Below, in pieces: positions 1 through 11,144 of a DNA stretch of 64,000 nt. Under the pieces are notes generated by a model, which worked only from the letters and a program-made list of their open reading frames with translations, was not told where the DNA came from and ran no database searches. The translations under genes were made by a program, and so were the position numbers. Source of the DNA: Bursaphelenchus xylophilus (Eukaryota > Nematoda > Chromadorea > Rhabditida > Aphelenchoididae). The stretch is from positions 1,302,001-1,366,000 of the forward strand of contig CAJFCV020000002.1 of NCBI GenBank assembly GCA_904066235.2, in the 5' to 3' direction. Within the stretch, counting starts at the first letter, position 1. Each line of letters starts with the position of its first letter.

Positions 1-19
1 TAATACTTTTCGGTTTCCC

Positions 20-847
20 TATAGGTGGCAATCGGGCTGGGCCGGCCCGGCCCGGCCCGGCCGGGCCCGGTGATTGGGCCGGGCCGGGCCGGGCCTGAGC
101 AGATTTGAAAAAGCCCTGGGCCGGCCTGATCGCATCGGCCCGCGGGCCGGGCCGACACTTTCGGCCCGGCCCGGCCCGGAAGGAAGATAAGTAAAAAATT
201 TTTAACGCTAAACCGGCAAAATAAAGTACAAATGCTTTGTAGAATGGATGGAAATTAGATTAAACCTTTTTTGACTTATACGCTGTTTTACTACCCTTTA
301 AAATTATGTATGTGTAACTTATTATGTATATGTAAAATCCCACCCAAATATATAAGGGTCGGGCAAAAGTCTTCGAATTTTTTTATGATAAATTTAAAAA
401 TTTCACTGTAATTTTGAATCCTCTATGTAAATAAAAGTGTTTAACCAGTTTTTGGTTAACCATTTACCTTATCACGTCCATAATTTTATATAGCTAACTT
501 CCTATAGGATTAAAAAATTCAACACAATCCAACTTTTTGGCTAATTGTAAGGTTTAGCTACCTGTACGGATGTTCCAGTCATCCGACTAGACTTTTTAAT
601 TTCACGCAGACACACGTAAAAACCTTCTGGAAAGCATAAGAACTTCCAGTAGAAAGTGCAAAGACTTTTATCCAACTTTTCTGTATTAGCGGGCCAAACC
701 GGGCCGGGCCGGGCCGGCCTGGGCTTTAACCGGGCCGGGCCGGGCCGGGCCTGAGCAAATTTGAAAAAGCCCTGGGCCGGCCTGGTCAATTCGGCCCGCG
801 GGCCGGGCCGCAAAATTCGGCCCGGCCCGGCCCGATTGCCACCTCTA
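20..847. mobile_element. Non-autonomous hAT-like element with GC-rich subterminal repeats
   Basis: The two ends form inverted repeats, 5' TATAGGTGGCAATCGGGC at the left and TAGAGGTGGCAATCGGGC read inward from the right. A perfect 8-bp direct duplication, GGTTTCCC, flanks the element at 12-19 and 848-855. An 8-bp duplication with a TAG/CAG...GGTGGCAA terminus is typical of hAT transposons. Both subterminal regions, about 30-180 and 690-845, carry tandem GGCCCG/CGGGCC repeats, the usual hAT transposase-binding layout. The AT-rich interior has no transposase-like frame, so it is probably mobilised in trans. The long frames in the GC-rich arms are artefacts of the repeat. Confidence 0.88.
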
Positions 848-3249
848 GGTTTCCCCAATCGTCCGACTCCGGGAAAGACTCATACTGTAATCTTACAGGA
901 ATGCATTTTTTGGAAGTGTCATCGGATTGCCCAGTCTGCACATTTCCATTATGATTATCACTTAAAATCGGATCAAATAATCTCTTTTCGTTGCCAAAAA
1001 AGTGCGTCTACACTTTACACATTGTAGCGGGACAAGAGAACAAAGACAATTACTTTGTCCAAATAATCCCGTTTTATTAAATTTTCGTATTGTTAGAAGT
1101 GTTGTTTACAATCGGTTCGAAAGAATGCTAAATGAGGAACTATGAGCTCAACACTCAAAACCATGTGTAATTGGGGCTGATTGGATGAATGTAATTGTTG
1201 TGTCAAATTAGTGCCTATATTGGAAAATGTTATTGGAATTCTTATCCGGAAGTAATCAAATTACGTAAAATTGGCAATTGCGGTTACTGTAGGGGTGATT
1301 TAACCGTAATCTTTCCTCCTACGTTGGGTCTAGAGCACGTACCAAACAATGTTTTAGGCCGGGATATTCAGCAATCTTGGTGGGCGAGAGAATACGAAAA
1401 ATTCGGAGCGTGGTCAGAGAGAAAAACTCCTTCAAGCCATATACATCTGTAATATCAATCTCACGTAAAAAGTGTCGGTCTGTCGGGGAAAAAATGAACT
1501 ATTTTCCCGACCTTTTGACTTTTTCCCCTCTCCAATTAAAAAACGTCAAATTTTCTTCAACCAGCTGACAAAAGCCTCCGCTGTTTCTGCAAAACACAAG
1601 CTAAGAATCTCACGTATGGCTTAGAAAAAAAACTATCTAAAGGTGTGAAAAATTTTCATAAAAAACTTTTATGTGTGTCACAACTTCAAAAACTCTAGAG
1701 CAATCTAAAAACTTCCTGCTCCTTGCCAACATTCTAGCTATATTCATAATCTTGCCACCCCCACTCCTGTTGTCCGATCAAACAAAGAGTGATTAAAGTA
1801 TTTACGGTTAAAACCTATACTTATCCTCCGCTAAACTGCTTTATGTTCCACGGTGTTTGCAATGCACCCTCCATAAAGGATTTTCTCCAAAATTTCATAA
1901 CAAGTATGTGTATACGGTAATCTCTAGGGTAAAAAATGATATTATTCTGCGCTTCTGATCTGCAGACATTTTCCTTGAAATGAGAAATTTATCATACATT
2001 ATTGTGTTGTTTGAAGATAAAGAAATTTTAAGATTTTGTAAGCTGACACATCCATAGAACAAAAAGGAAAATAAACCAGGTTTAAAACGTCATACGAAGA
2101 TGATGATTCATAATGCTATAGCTGAATATGCAAATGTTCCCAAAAGAGGTTTTTGATGATTTTGAAAAACTGTAATAACAGCCCCATGTGTTATAACAAA
2201 AAGAGATCTAAGTCTAACACTCTTATGCTTGTCGCTGTACGTGGGAATCTACAGGGTGTTTCAAGAAATATGACAGAAACTGTTTGCGAATATCTTTGAG
2301 CTCTTGGGAGTTATCGCAGAAATATTTTTTGTTTCTAAAATTTGAAAACGGGCGGTTTTGTAATGAGCAAAAAAATTTTTTTTCCGTCGGCGGAGAGGCC
2401 AGTTCGCCGACCGTTCAGCCTCCTGGGCGCTTCATGAGGGCTGCATCAAAAAAAAATTTTTTTCATTGCAGCAAAAAATTTTTTTAGACATACAGTATTT
2501 CCCTAATCCCTGAGCCCTCTTCTGCATCATCAAACATCGACGTAACATGTTTACAGTCATCCAAAACCCCCTTTGAAAATTTAGTCAATTAGCTACAAAC
2601 GCGGCAGCAAAACAAAGAAAAGATATACGCATATATTCCAGACAAAGCGTTCCGAAAAACAAATCCAAATTGCTACAAAATACGATACAATTTTGTTCGC
2701 TGCAAAGACTAGCGGTGAATGTCAGGGTGCCCGTTACAACGTCGTTTGTGATTATTATTATTGTGCCGCAGATTATCCGACTACGCCAAAATTTGACGCC
2801 GTAAAACCAATTAACCCGAGGCGTCGTGCGTCTACGTAGTTCGCTGCACAAACATCGGCACAAATCCGTTTCAAATTGCGGATTCAAGAATTGCGGATTC
2901 ATTGAAAAAGGGTAATTATTCGTTGTTGATGATGGCAAAATTACAGTTGATTAATGTCATGTTTTCGATGGGATAAAATTGGAATTAATTGGAGTTAAGG
3001 CAATCTCAACGTGCTATGAAACGTAAACGAGCAATTCTTTTAATTAAAAATACGTCAGGTGTCGACGAAAGACAACAAATTAAGATTATCGACATTCCAC
3101 AGATTTTTACGTGCCCTTTTGAAGAAACGATTTATAAATTGCTTGAAAAACACAAAGCTTCAAATGGAACGATGTACGTGATCTCCAACAAACAGAAAAC
3201 ATGGTTATCCTTCAGTTTTCAGCAAGGCCGCCCTTTGAGGTGTCGCAAC

Positions 3250-3527
3250 CCTTATGGGCAACCACGTTGCGGGTAGCCGACCTTCTCAGATTAGAATTAC
3301 AACCCCTCCCCCCTTTTTTTCTGTTATTTTTCTTTTTAAAAAATGGTACAATCCTCAGGTTAACCTTACGGTACCTATTCAGATGGTTATACACCGGGAA
3401 ACTTGATTCGCAACACCTAACTGCAAAACCCGTATTTTGAATGTCCTGTTGTAAGCAAATGTTGGCTGATTTCCAAAAATGACCGCAGAATCTCCGTGGT
3501 TCTTCTAGCTGACCGCAAAGTGGTTGA
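3250..3527. repeat. Fragment of the GCGGGC-ended dispersed element
   Basis: Left part GCAACCACGTTGCGGGTAGC and right part CAGAATCTCCGTGGTTCTTC with GACCGCAAAGTGGTT match the two ends of the fuller copy at 39655-40242. The middle is shorter than in that copy, so this is an internally deleted member. Other copies, inverted relative to this one, lie at about 11225-11660 and 25310-25860. Confidence 0.7.
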
Positions 3528-4050
3528 TTGATCTTTGCTTGAACCTGAGCGGATGTCGTTCAGCAAAAATTATCCGGTCTTTTTTCCCCAACCTTCACAA
3601 AAACAGCTACATTCTCTCGCAAACTTCCTTAGTGCCCTAATTTCATGAATACAAATACTCAAGTGACTTCCACAATTTCTAAATTTATATTTTCGGGGAG
3701 TCTCAGAAGCTGCAAATTTGTCTGCAAGTAAAAAAACCGATATGTAAATATCACAGTACAAAAGTATTTCCCACGCCACGAACAATTGTGCTGCAAAACC
3801 GGATGTACAAAAATTGGTGGATACCTAAATTTTTTTGAAATCATGAGGTTACCAGTAAATTGCTACGCATCGTACGATTCTTAAAGATCTTGTGATTTGG
3901 AAAGCAAATGTTCGAACAAGGACGCTGAGAATAAAATCAAAATTTAGAGCATATATTATATCAATTCTGTGAATTTTCTTGCAATTTTAGGCTTATATAT
4001 AAATAGAGACTCCTCTATGAATAGAAAATCCTCCCCAACCGCCAAAAGAA

Positions 4051-4076
4051 CTATTCCAAGGCGCGCCTTGGAATAG
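4051..4076. repeat. Perfect 26-bp palindrome
   Basis: CTATTCCAAGGCG is followed directly by its own reverse complement with no spacer, centred on an AscI-like GGCGCGCC core. A further GCGCGAC run follows at about 4085. No gene lies within 4 kb, so its role is unknown. Confidence 0.8.
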
Positions 4077-4196
4077 TCGCCTAGGCGCGACAAATCCTTA
4101 TTACTTTCCCGAAAGACTGATTTCACGGCTTCAGCTGAACAGTGAGAGCCAAGACAATCAGTTATTAATACTGTTACTGCTGGACTAGTTCAGAAC

Positions 4197-4473
4197 CAGA
4201 GATTGCCACGGTCAAAATTTCGGATCCGGCTCTTAGCTCCCAGAGCCGAGGCGAGGCCAAATTTGCAGCTTCGGCTCCGGCTCCCATGAAAAACTTAAAA
4301 AGGTCTGCGGCTCCGAATCCCGGCTCCCGTGCAAAAAACTTTTATTTTTTTTTCTTCCCGGTATTTTTCAAGCAATTCGGCTTACCAAGATCATAAAATT
4401 TTTTATGATTTCTCGGCTCGGAGCCGCTCAGAGCCGGAGCCAAGAGCCGGCTCCGGAGCCGTGGCAATCTCTG
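4197..4473. mobile_element. Second hAT-like MITE with perfect 8-bp target duplication
   Basis: The terminal inverted repeats CAGAGATTGCCACGG and CCGTGGCAATCTCTG are exact reverse complements. The direct duplication TTCAGAAC lies on both sides, at 4189-4196 and 4474-4481. Subterminal arms carry repeated CCGGCTC/GAGCCGG motifs. At 277 bp it cannot code for a transposase. The GTGGCAA end and GC-rich subterminal repeats resemble the element at 20-847, but the repeat unit differs, so it is a separate hAT-type subfamily. Confidence 0.88.
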
Positions 4474-5439
4474 TTCAGAACCCGTATGCAAAAAAATTTT
4501 TTATAAAATGCGAATGACGCACCAAAAGAATTCCATTGTAGATCAGACGGTAGATTATGGCTTTGTGTCTCGTACAAACAACAGATACATTTTGTCTCGT
4601 ATGACGGTGAATACACCACAAATCGTCTTACTACTGTCGGAGCAATGATTCAGCTTGATTTTAAGCTGTTTTAACAACAAAAATTTTGTTTTTAGAGAAT
4701 TGGTCTCAAGGACCACAAAAGGTATTTTTTGTACAGAAATTTGATCGGCTAAAAAACTAATAAAAATCAGGGATTTTCGTGTCGAGAAAATTCCGAAGAA
4801 CAAACGTTCTCGATTTCTTTTTGACCGAAAGTTGATTAAGAAACAACTGTAATCAAACATATTAATGTAAGTCATGACTGGATGTGTTTTAAATTAAGGA
4901 ATTGTTTGTGTTTACAACTACCATATGATCATAATATACGGCCTCTTCGGTGGTGACTCATTTGATTAAGCAAGTAATTACAGTTCCGCATCCCAGACTT
5001 ATCGGTCCGTAATGACTACGGATTCCACGAACTAAAGACCACATGGTCTGTCTTAAGCACTTAAAGATAATTGAATCACATTTTAAGTCGTCGTACTTTG
5101 AGGCAAGAAGCGTGGTAGCAAAAAATTGTGGTATGTAAAGTACAGAAGAGCAAAGAAAAGTAGTGTGATGTTACAAAGTAAGGACAGTTCTACTGTGAGT
5201 GCCCAAAAACTAATAAGAATATAAAACACGCCTTTTATGACAGCTTGAGCGTACTGTAACTTATTTTGGTACCATAACTTAGCCGTTTTTGATACTAAAT
5301 ATGGAACAAAAATGTGAAAGAAACACCGATTATCCGACGCCTAGGTCACTGGAACACCGTATATAAATTACTCGGTGGCTGAGACTTATCTACGTAACCA
5401 TTACCGTTGCGTATTAATCCAAAATCGTGTATGGAGGTA

Positions 5440-5685
5440 CATGAGGGACCTGATCCATTGGCAAAAAGCTTTTCCTTTTGCATCCCGGAAGGGACCAAAA
5501 TGACTCCAAACCCTTCCTTTTTTTAAGCTATAAAATTTGAATGGCGCGCCCTTTCCTTCAAAGCTGGCTCTTCAAAGCGGGGTTTTTTAGCTTACTGTTA
5601 GAGAAGGGAAGGGTTTGGAGACATTTTGGTCCCTTCCGGGATGCAAAATGAGACGTTTCTTGCCATTGGATCCGGCCCCTCACTG
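5440..5685. mobile_element. Family A foldback MITE, copy 1
   Basis: A TA dinucleotide flanks both sides (5438-5439 and 5686-5687). The arms pair over most of the length: GGGACCTGATCCATTGGCAA at the left and TTGCCATTGGATCCGGCCCC at the right, with GCATCCCGGAAGGGACCAAA and its complement inside. The centre holds the GGCGCGCC segment found in other copies. TA duplication with CAGTG-type ends suggests mobilisation by a Tc1/mariner transposase. Confidence 0.85.
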
Positions 5686-5838
5686 TAGAGCCACTTTCTT
5701 AGATGGTATTGATGCTATGTGCAGAAATAATGACTGTGATATCTGTCAACCGCAGAAAACGATACCTCGGCTTTACGATAAAAAGAGCCGCGGACGCTGT
5801 ATCAGCTAACATATTGTACTGTAACAAGATGAACAATA

Positions 5839-6746
5839 CAGGGTGGTCCAGCTAAGTTCGCGGATGTAAAATGCTTATAACTTTTTATAGGTGTTCAATT
5901 TTTATGAGCAATAGCTCATTTTATTCCATAGTAGTTGCCATTTTGTTTAAAAAAAAGACCATTAAAAACGATCAATCCTACGTCGAGTTATGACCCTTCA
6001 AAGTCAAACATGCTTTTTCACGTAAATTTTAAAAAAATTTTAATTTTCAAAAATTTTTGAATTGCGGTGTCACCGCTCGCTGTTACCGGGAAATGATGGT
6101 GAACAGAGTGATCCCAGCTATGAAAAATTGGCCCAATTTTGCCAGTCTTTGGTATTCTTCCATAATTTGGCGCCTCATTTGTTCATCCTGGCGAACTCGT
6201 TCCACCTCTTCTTCGATTACGCGCTTCGATTCCGCGTCTTTGGGCGCCAATCCCTGATGAAAATCCGCTGTTTTAAGAACCCCCAAATGGAGAAATCTAG
6301 CGAAGTTAGATCAGGTGAACGTGGGGACCAAGCAATAGGAGCTGGTTGCCGCGCAGATCCCCAGCCCATCCAACGACCTGGAAAAACCTGGTCAAGGAGT
6401 TGACGGACCGCTATAGCAAAATGAGGTGGCGCGCCGTCTTGTTGAAAAACAAGACTGGCAAAATTGGCTGGGATCGCTCTGTTCACCATCATTTCCCGGT
6501 ACCAGCGAGCGGTGACACCGCAATTCAAAAATTTTTGAAAATTAAATTTTTTTAAAAATTTACGTGAAAAAGCATGTTTGACTTTGAAGGGTCATAACTC
6601 GACGTAGGATTGATCGTTTGTAATGGTTTTTTTTAAACAAAATGGCAACTACTAAGGAATAAAATGAGCTATTGCTCATAAAAATTGAACAATCCTATAA
6701 AAAGTTATAAGCATTTTACATCCGCGAACTTAGCTGGACCACCCTG
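5839..6746. mobile_element. Mariner/IS630-type foldback element, defective
   Basis: The element is bounded by TA (5837-5838 and 6747-6748) and begins CAGGGTGGTCCAGCTAAG. The right end is its reverse complement. The inverted arms extend about 270-300 bp and include transposase coding sequence, so the same stretch (starting MNCGVTAR) reads inward from both ends. The unique centre continues the minus-strand transposase. The arrangement suggests an inverted duplication of the 5' arm followed by internal deletion. It is an old non-autonomous copy. Confidence 0.85.
6083..6528 (-). pseudogene. Truncated, frameshifted Tc1/mariner-type transposase fragment
   Basis: The minus-strand frame from 6528 to 6217 carries the hallmarks of the DDE transposase catalytic core: QQDGAPPHFA, then WSPRSPDLTSLDFSIWGFLK, the region of the second and third acidic residues. 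Downstream at 6083-6286 the reading continues in a different frame with a charged helix of ESKRVIEEEVERVR type, as expected for the C-terminal part. The N-terminal DNA-binding half and the first catalytic Asp are absent. It is a dead fragment inside the foldback element at 5839-6746. Confidence 0.8.
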
Positions 6747-6748
6747 TA

Positions 6749-8815
6749 CTAAAAACTCTTCTAGATACCACCCAAATTTGGACCTCAATTATCTTTGTTC
6801 TCAAAAAGCCACACAAAAAATTGAACAATAAATCCCGGAACGGAAGGGATTCATTTCCACGAGCTGCGTACTGTAATCCGCTAATACTGTGGGACCAGAT
6901 CCTGTGCCAATTATCGTGGAATCCGCGATAATACGGTGCGTGGGACAGGGAACAAAGCCACGTTGAATTAGAGGCAATTTGACAAGACCCTGCGGCAAGA
7001 TTTGTTCTGATTAGGGGAAGGATAAGCTCGGCGGGAAGGCTGCGGATTGTTGTCTAATCCTCTCACCTCAAATTGGCTGTAAATCTTTTTCGCGGGGCTT
7101 TCATATTGTAAAAAAGTGATATTCGATCGGATTAGGTGGGTATACTGTAGAAATCAATTACAAATTTCAGACTTATTACAGCGCAAAAAACTTGTTGCAG
7201 TATTCTGTAATGAACAAAAAGAACAAAAATCATATATAGAAACCTTGAAAAATTGTTGTTACTTAATTTCCCAGTAAAATAATTCCAATTTACAAGTCAA
7301 AAAATGTCTGAAAAATTTGAAAAATTTGTTCGATTTGTGCTAATTCTCTTGTTATATTCTATAATCTGATTAAGGACACATAATCCGCAAGTATTTGCAA
7401 AAAAAGATTGTAAATAGTATAAATAGCACTTGAGAATTTTGAAAGTGCTAATTATGCGATTAAAGAAGCCCTAAAGTTTTTGAAATTTCGATAAAAAAAT
7501 CAAATTCTTTTGTCTTACTATATTAGTTTTTTTGACTTACAATTTCAAATCTATTAACCATAAAAGTCAACAGCCCTCTTCAGACGGTAAATTATACAGA
7601 TTTGATTAAAATAATTGATAAATTTGCTGTTTTTTCTGACCAATTGTTGGTCGATAAGTTTGTAAAACCGCTGATTATCTCATTTGAAATTTGCCTTCGC
7701 ATTTCCTGCTTAATTATAATGTCACTACATGTCAATACATTTTGGGAAACCGGTAATCGGCAAAAAGACAATTCACGGACTTTGGTTTCTCCAAAAGTAA
7801 ACCCGAACGAGGATTAAGCCTGGCGGAAAGATGAGTGACAGAATCGGAAGTTTATATAGTTAGGAACCATACATTATCTTGTTTGTATATTCCATTCATA
7901 TTTTCCAAATTTTCGACCGAAAAATCTCGGTTGTTTCTGCAAAGTACGAGCTTGGGGCTTCGCATATGTTAGACAAAGGAAGTGTACCAACTTATCACCG
8001 CCAAATGGCGAATGTGATTCATTGTTCGAAAGCTCTCGGAGGGTAATACCATACTCTGTCACGATTCCGTGTAGAATTCCCAGAAATTAGCATAAACCGA
8101 CGAATATTTTGATATAAATGTAATAGACCGATTGCTTTTCGGTCACTCGTTTGGTGAAATAAACATATATTTCGATTTGTTGGAAGTCCCCTTGACACTG
8201 TGCGGTGGTGGTCCGAGCTAATTGGAGTCAATTTGTGTGAGCTCACAGTTTTTCTGCTAGAGTTCTCTAGTTGTGGTCTCCGGTTTAGTAGGGGCAGTGG
8301 ATACTTGGAGTAGAGGGCAAGTTAGGGGCCTCATTAGACCTCGACTATCCAAGTCTTGACAACTCATACCAATTTACGCTTTTTTCAGATCAAAACAATG
8401 AACATTGTCTTTATATACAGTGTTTGGAGACAAGAAAACGGGATTATCTTATCGCATTGCCGATTTTGTAGCTACTTAAGGAACAAGTATTGATTGTTCT
8501 TTGCCCTGAGGCATTCTGCAAAAGATAGACACATATTCCTGTACTACTATTCAACAGCTTCCCAACGGTGTATATACCCTGCCATTTGATGATGGCCAGT
8601 TTGTACACTTCTCTAGTGAAGAAAAAAGTTCTAAATTTGTGGCAAGTTTTATAACAGTGAGTACTTACTCGCTCTGTGAGTACTTACCTTGTTAAACATC
8701 GACATCTTCTCTGTTTAATATCCTATAAAAGTTAATTAAATAATTTATTCAAAACACAATTTCCCAATTATTTACAAAAACGAAAATCCTCATTGAGGGC
8801 AAAAGATCTCGGGCA
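6749..8815. other. Intergenic stretch, nothing recognised
   Basis: AT-rich DNA with scattered short frames and no splice-supported coding exon or family match. A minus-strand AATAAA at 8744-8749 lies 67 bp beyond the stop of the gene at 8816-10026 and is its likely polyadenylation signal. Confidence 0.5.
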
Positions 8816-10026
8816 TCAACCATACATGTTGTTGTTATTGTTGTAATCGTTGTTGTCGTCGCCTTGATCGTAAATATCCTCTTCCTCCTGTCCTCCATTA
8901 TTCATTCCATGATGATATCCCTCCTCTTCCGTCGGTTTCTTCCCAAAGTCCTCGAAACTCTCGGGATTCTTGTGATCTTCCGAGTCCGGAGTTCGCACGT
9001 TTATTCCACACTTGGTGCGTCTTTCGATGCGTAGAGCTTTTAGAATTTTTGGGTCCGCATCTCGCTTCACATCGTTGATCCGGCGGCAGGTTTGATACCA
9101 AGTTATGTCGAGGTTATCGAGGTGTTCCTGGATAATTCGTTTATTCTGAGTGACATACAAGCCAATATATAAGTGAAGGGCTATGTTTTTTGCGTAGAAA
9201 ATCGTGATTTTTAGTTCAAAAGTTGGCCAAATGTCGAGCATTTTAGCGCGAGGGATAAATTTCTTTTTACATAGCCTAGGACTATCGTTACAATTCGAAG
9301 CAAAATTTGACAATTTGAAGTTACAATTTGAAGCAAAATTTAACAATTTGAAGCAAAATTTGAGATATCATTTTCAACAATTCTCTTGTTCTAGTTTACC
9401 TGGATTCGTCTGTCCAAATCCCTAACTTCATTGGCTTGGTTTGCAATATGCTGTTCATGATCCAGTTTCTCCTGAAGCACTCTTACTTTGCTCGCCTTGT
9501 CGAAGGCATTATAGATCTCCTGAAAATACAATTGTGAGAAAAACAGGCGCCGCAGAACGGAACACACGCAAAAAGGCGCAATTTATGCAGCGCCACTTCC
9601 GGAAACTGAAAAATGATACGCACGTTCTTTGCTCACTACTGTTACAAGGAGCAGTAAATCTTGAAGGTTAGAAGATATAGAAAAATAGAAAAGAAAGGTC
9701 TACGGTTACAGTAAATTTCTCATTTCTCGAAGACAGCTTCTTCGCTCTCTTACCCTAACTTTCTCCGGCTGTCTCCTGACCCATTCATCCAGCCTGTCCT
9801 TGACCTGTCGTTTGGTCCATTCGGCCCGATCCGTGATCGCTCTGGCTTCATACGCCTTCAGCAAAGGCAGCTTTGGATACAAGGGGCCGTAGTAATAGTG
9901 CTTTCCAACATAATGTTTAGGGCCATGTTCTCCCTCTTCCCATTGGTTATTATTGTAATTCTGATAGTCTTGCTGAATTGACAAGACTGGAAGAAGGAAA
10001 AGTACTGCAGTGATTCGCAGGTTCAT
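8816..10026 (-). CDS. Secreted orphan protein, Asn/Asp-rich tail, three exons
   Basis: Predicted exons are 10026-9754, 9519-9400 and 9127-8816, all phase 0, giving 234 residues. Donors are GTAAGA and GTAAAC; acceptors are TTTTCAG and ATCCAG. The start MNLRITAVLFLLPVLS is a clear signal peptide. The mature part begins with a Tyr/Asn-rich stretch (DYQNYNNNQW), followed by a charged helical region with W-x-R-x-Q repeats (about 70-150) and an acidic tail rich in Glu, Asp and Asn ending NNNNNMYG. One Cys pair (TCRR and KCGI) is visible in exon 3. I recognise no domain. It could be a nematode-specific secreted or cuticle-associated protein, which is inference only. It diverges from the membrane-protein gene at 11145. 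A minus-strand AATAAA lies at 8744-8749. Confidence 0.75.
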
Positions 10027-11144
10027 GAGAGTCAATTCAGTGGTAAATACAAAACAATTGAGGCTCTCAGATGCAACAAAAATAATGCTATACTAATGCT
10101 TACAGAATGGTCTTTGCCTCGTTTTTATATTAGCGTTGGAGAGCGGCAATAATGACCATCTCGAACAAGCTCAATCTGCTCAAACAAAAAGTAATAAAAC
10201 AGGGAACTTTTTGGATATGTTGTCTACAAGCGGTTTGGGAGGCTAAAACAACAAAGAAATTATTATTTGGAAGAATATGAATTTTATTTATATATATATC
10301 CCTTGCCTGTATTGTGAAGTATACACCACATGGTAAGGGATAGTTTGATAAGGGTACGGCGCTATGTCTAATCATTTCGGATAAGCCACAGAAGTTGTCA
10401 ACTTTCATCCAATTCTGTCGCCGCCTGACTTGCTGAAAACCAGGGGCGACTAATCGGCTTCTTTTTGAAAATTTCAGGCCCGTGGCACCCCGGCAAAAAC
10501 CGGGCATGGCCCGACCCGTTTCAAAGTCAATCCCGTCCCGGTAAATCCCGGTTAGAACTTTACCTGAAAAAATTTAACAGACAACTTTTCTTTAATCTCA
10601 CCGCATCTGTGGTGCTAAAATCCGCTATGTATGTTACACTATGTTATGCGTTCTAATTTGAATCTTCGAGCACGACATTTACGGGCGCGGTCGATGGTAA
10701 GGATCGGGCAAGTAACAAGTGATAAATCAAAATTGAACTTGGGGTTTGTCAGCCTTGCTAGTGATCTGCCGTACCCGCAAACACTGTGCCGCGCCATTTT
10801 TTTTGCCCCACGTCAAAGACATTTCTTTTAGGACGCAAACAAAATGTGTCCTGTAAAGGTTTGGGCACACTACTTATTGCAGAATCCATTGTGCACTATA
10901 AAACACATCGTCTCTTTCATCTTCATTCTCGTTCGGCATGATGCGCGGACACCAAAGTAGATACCACCACATTTCCCAATATTTACATTCTCAGCGTGAA
11001 AAATGAGAGATAAAAGGATGCATAACTTAAGTCGGGTTTGTTACATCGAGTGTGAAGGTGGCCCACAAACCCGGTCCACCGTTTTTTGCTGTATTGAGAA
11101 GTGACTTGTTTTGGTTGTTGCCTCGGATAGAAGTTGTGGAAATC
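10027..11144. other. Intergenic region between divergent genes
   Basis: This stretch should hold both promoters, but I see no convincing TATA or named site. At about 10474-10555 a GC-rich run with GGCCCGTGGCACCCCGG and repeated CCCGG/CCGGG resembles the subterminal repeats of the hAT-like elements. No matching second end was found, so it may be a solo remnant. Confidence 0.45.

Larger units (their letters stand above)
856..4196. other. Intergenic stretch with repeat fragments and no supported gene
   Basis: Frames here are short, AT-rich and resemble no family I know. A small hairpin at about 1467-1515 (GTCGGGGAAAA...TTTTCCCGAC) looks like a remnant of the TGTCGGGAAAATAATG MITE seen at 14.5 and 38.8 kb. 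Bases 2250-2490 begin with a TACAGGGTGTTTCAAGAAA end and resemble, inverted, about 34770-35030. A GCGGGC-family fragment occupies about 3250-3527. The 117-codon minus frame at 2585-2938 has no recognisable domain or splice context. Confidence 0.5.

Noticed and set aside
541..1027. Overlapping Pro/Gly/Arg-rich frames on both strands near 541-1027
   Set aside because: They are translations of the CGGGCC arrays of the hAT-like element and have no codon or splice support.
10466..10830. Possible third hAT-like element
   Set aside because: The GC-rich CCCGG run resembles the subterminal arrays, but no matching inverted end or target duplication was found.
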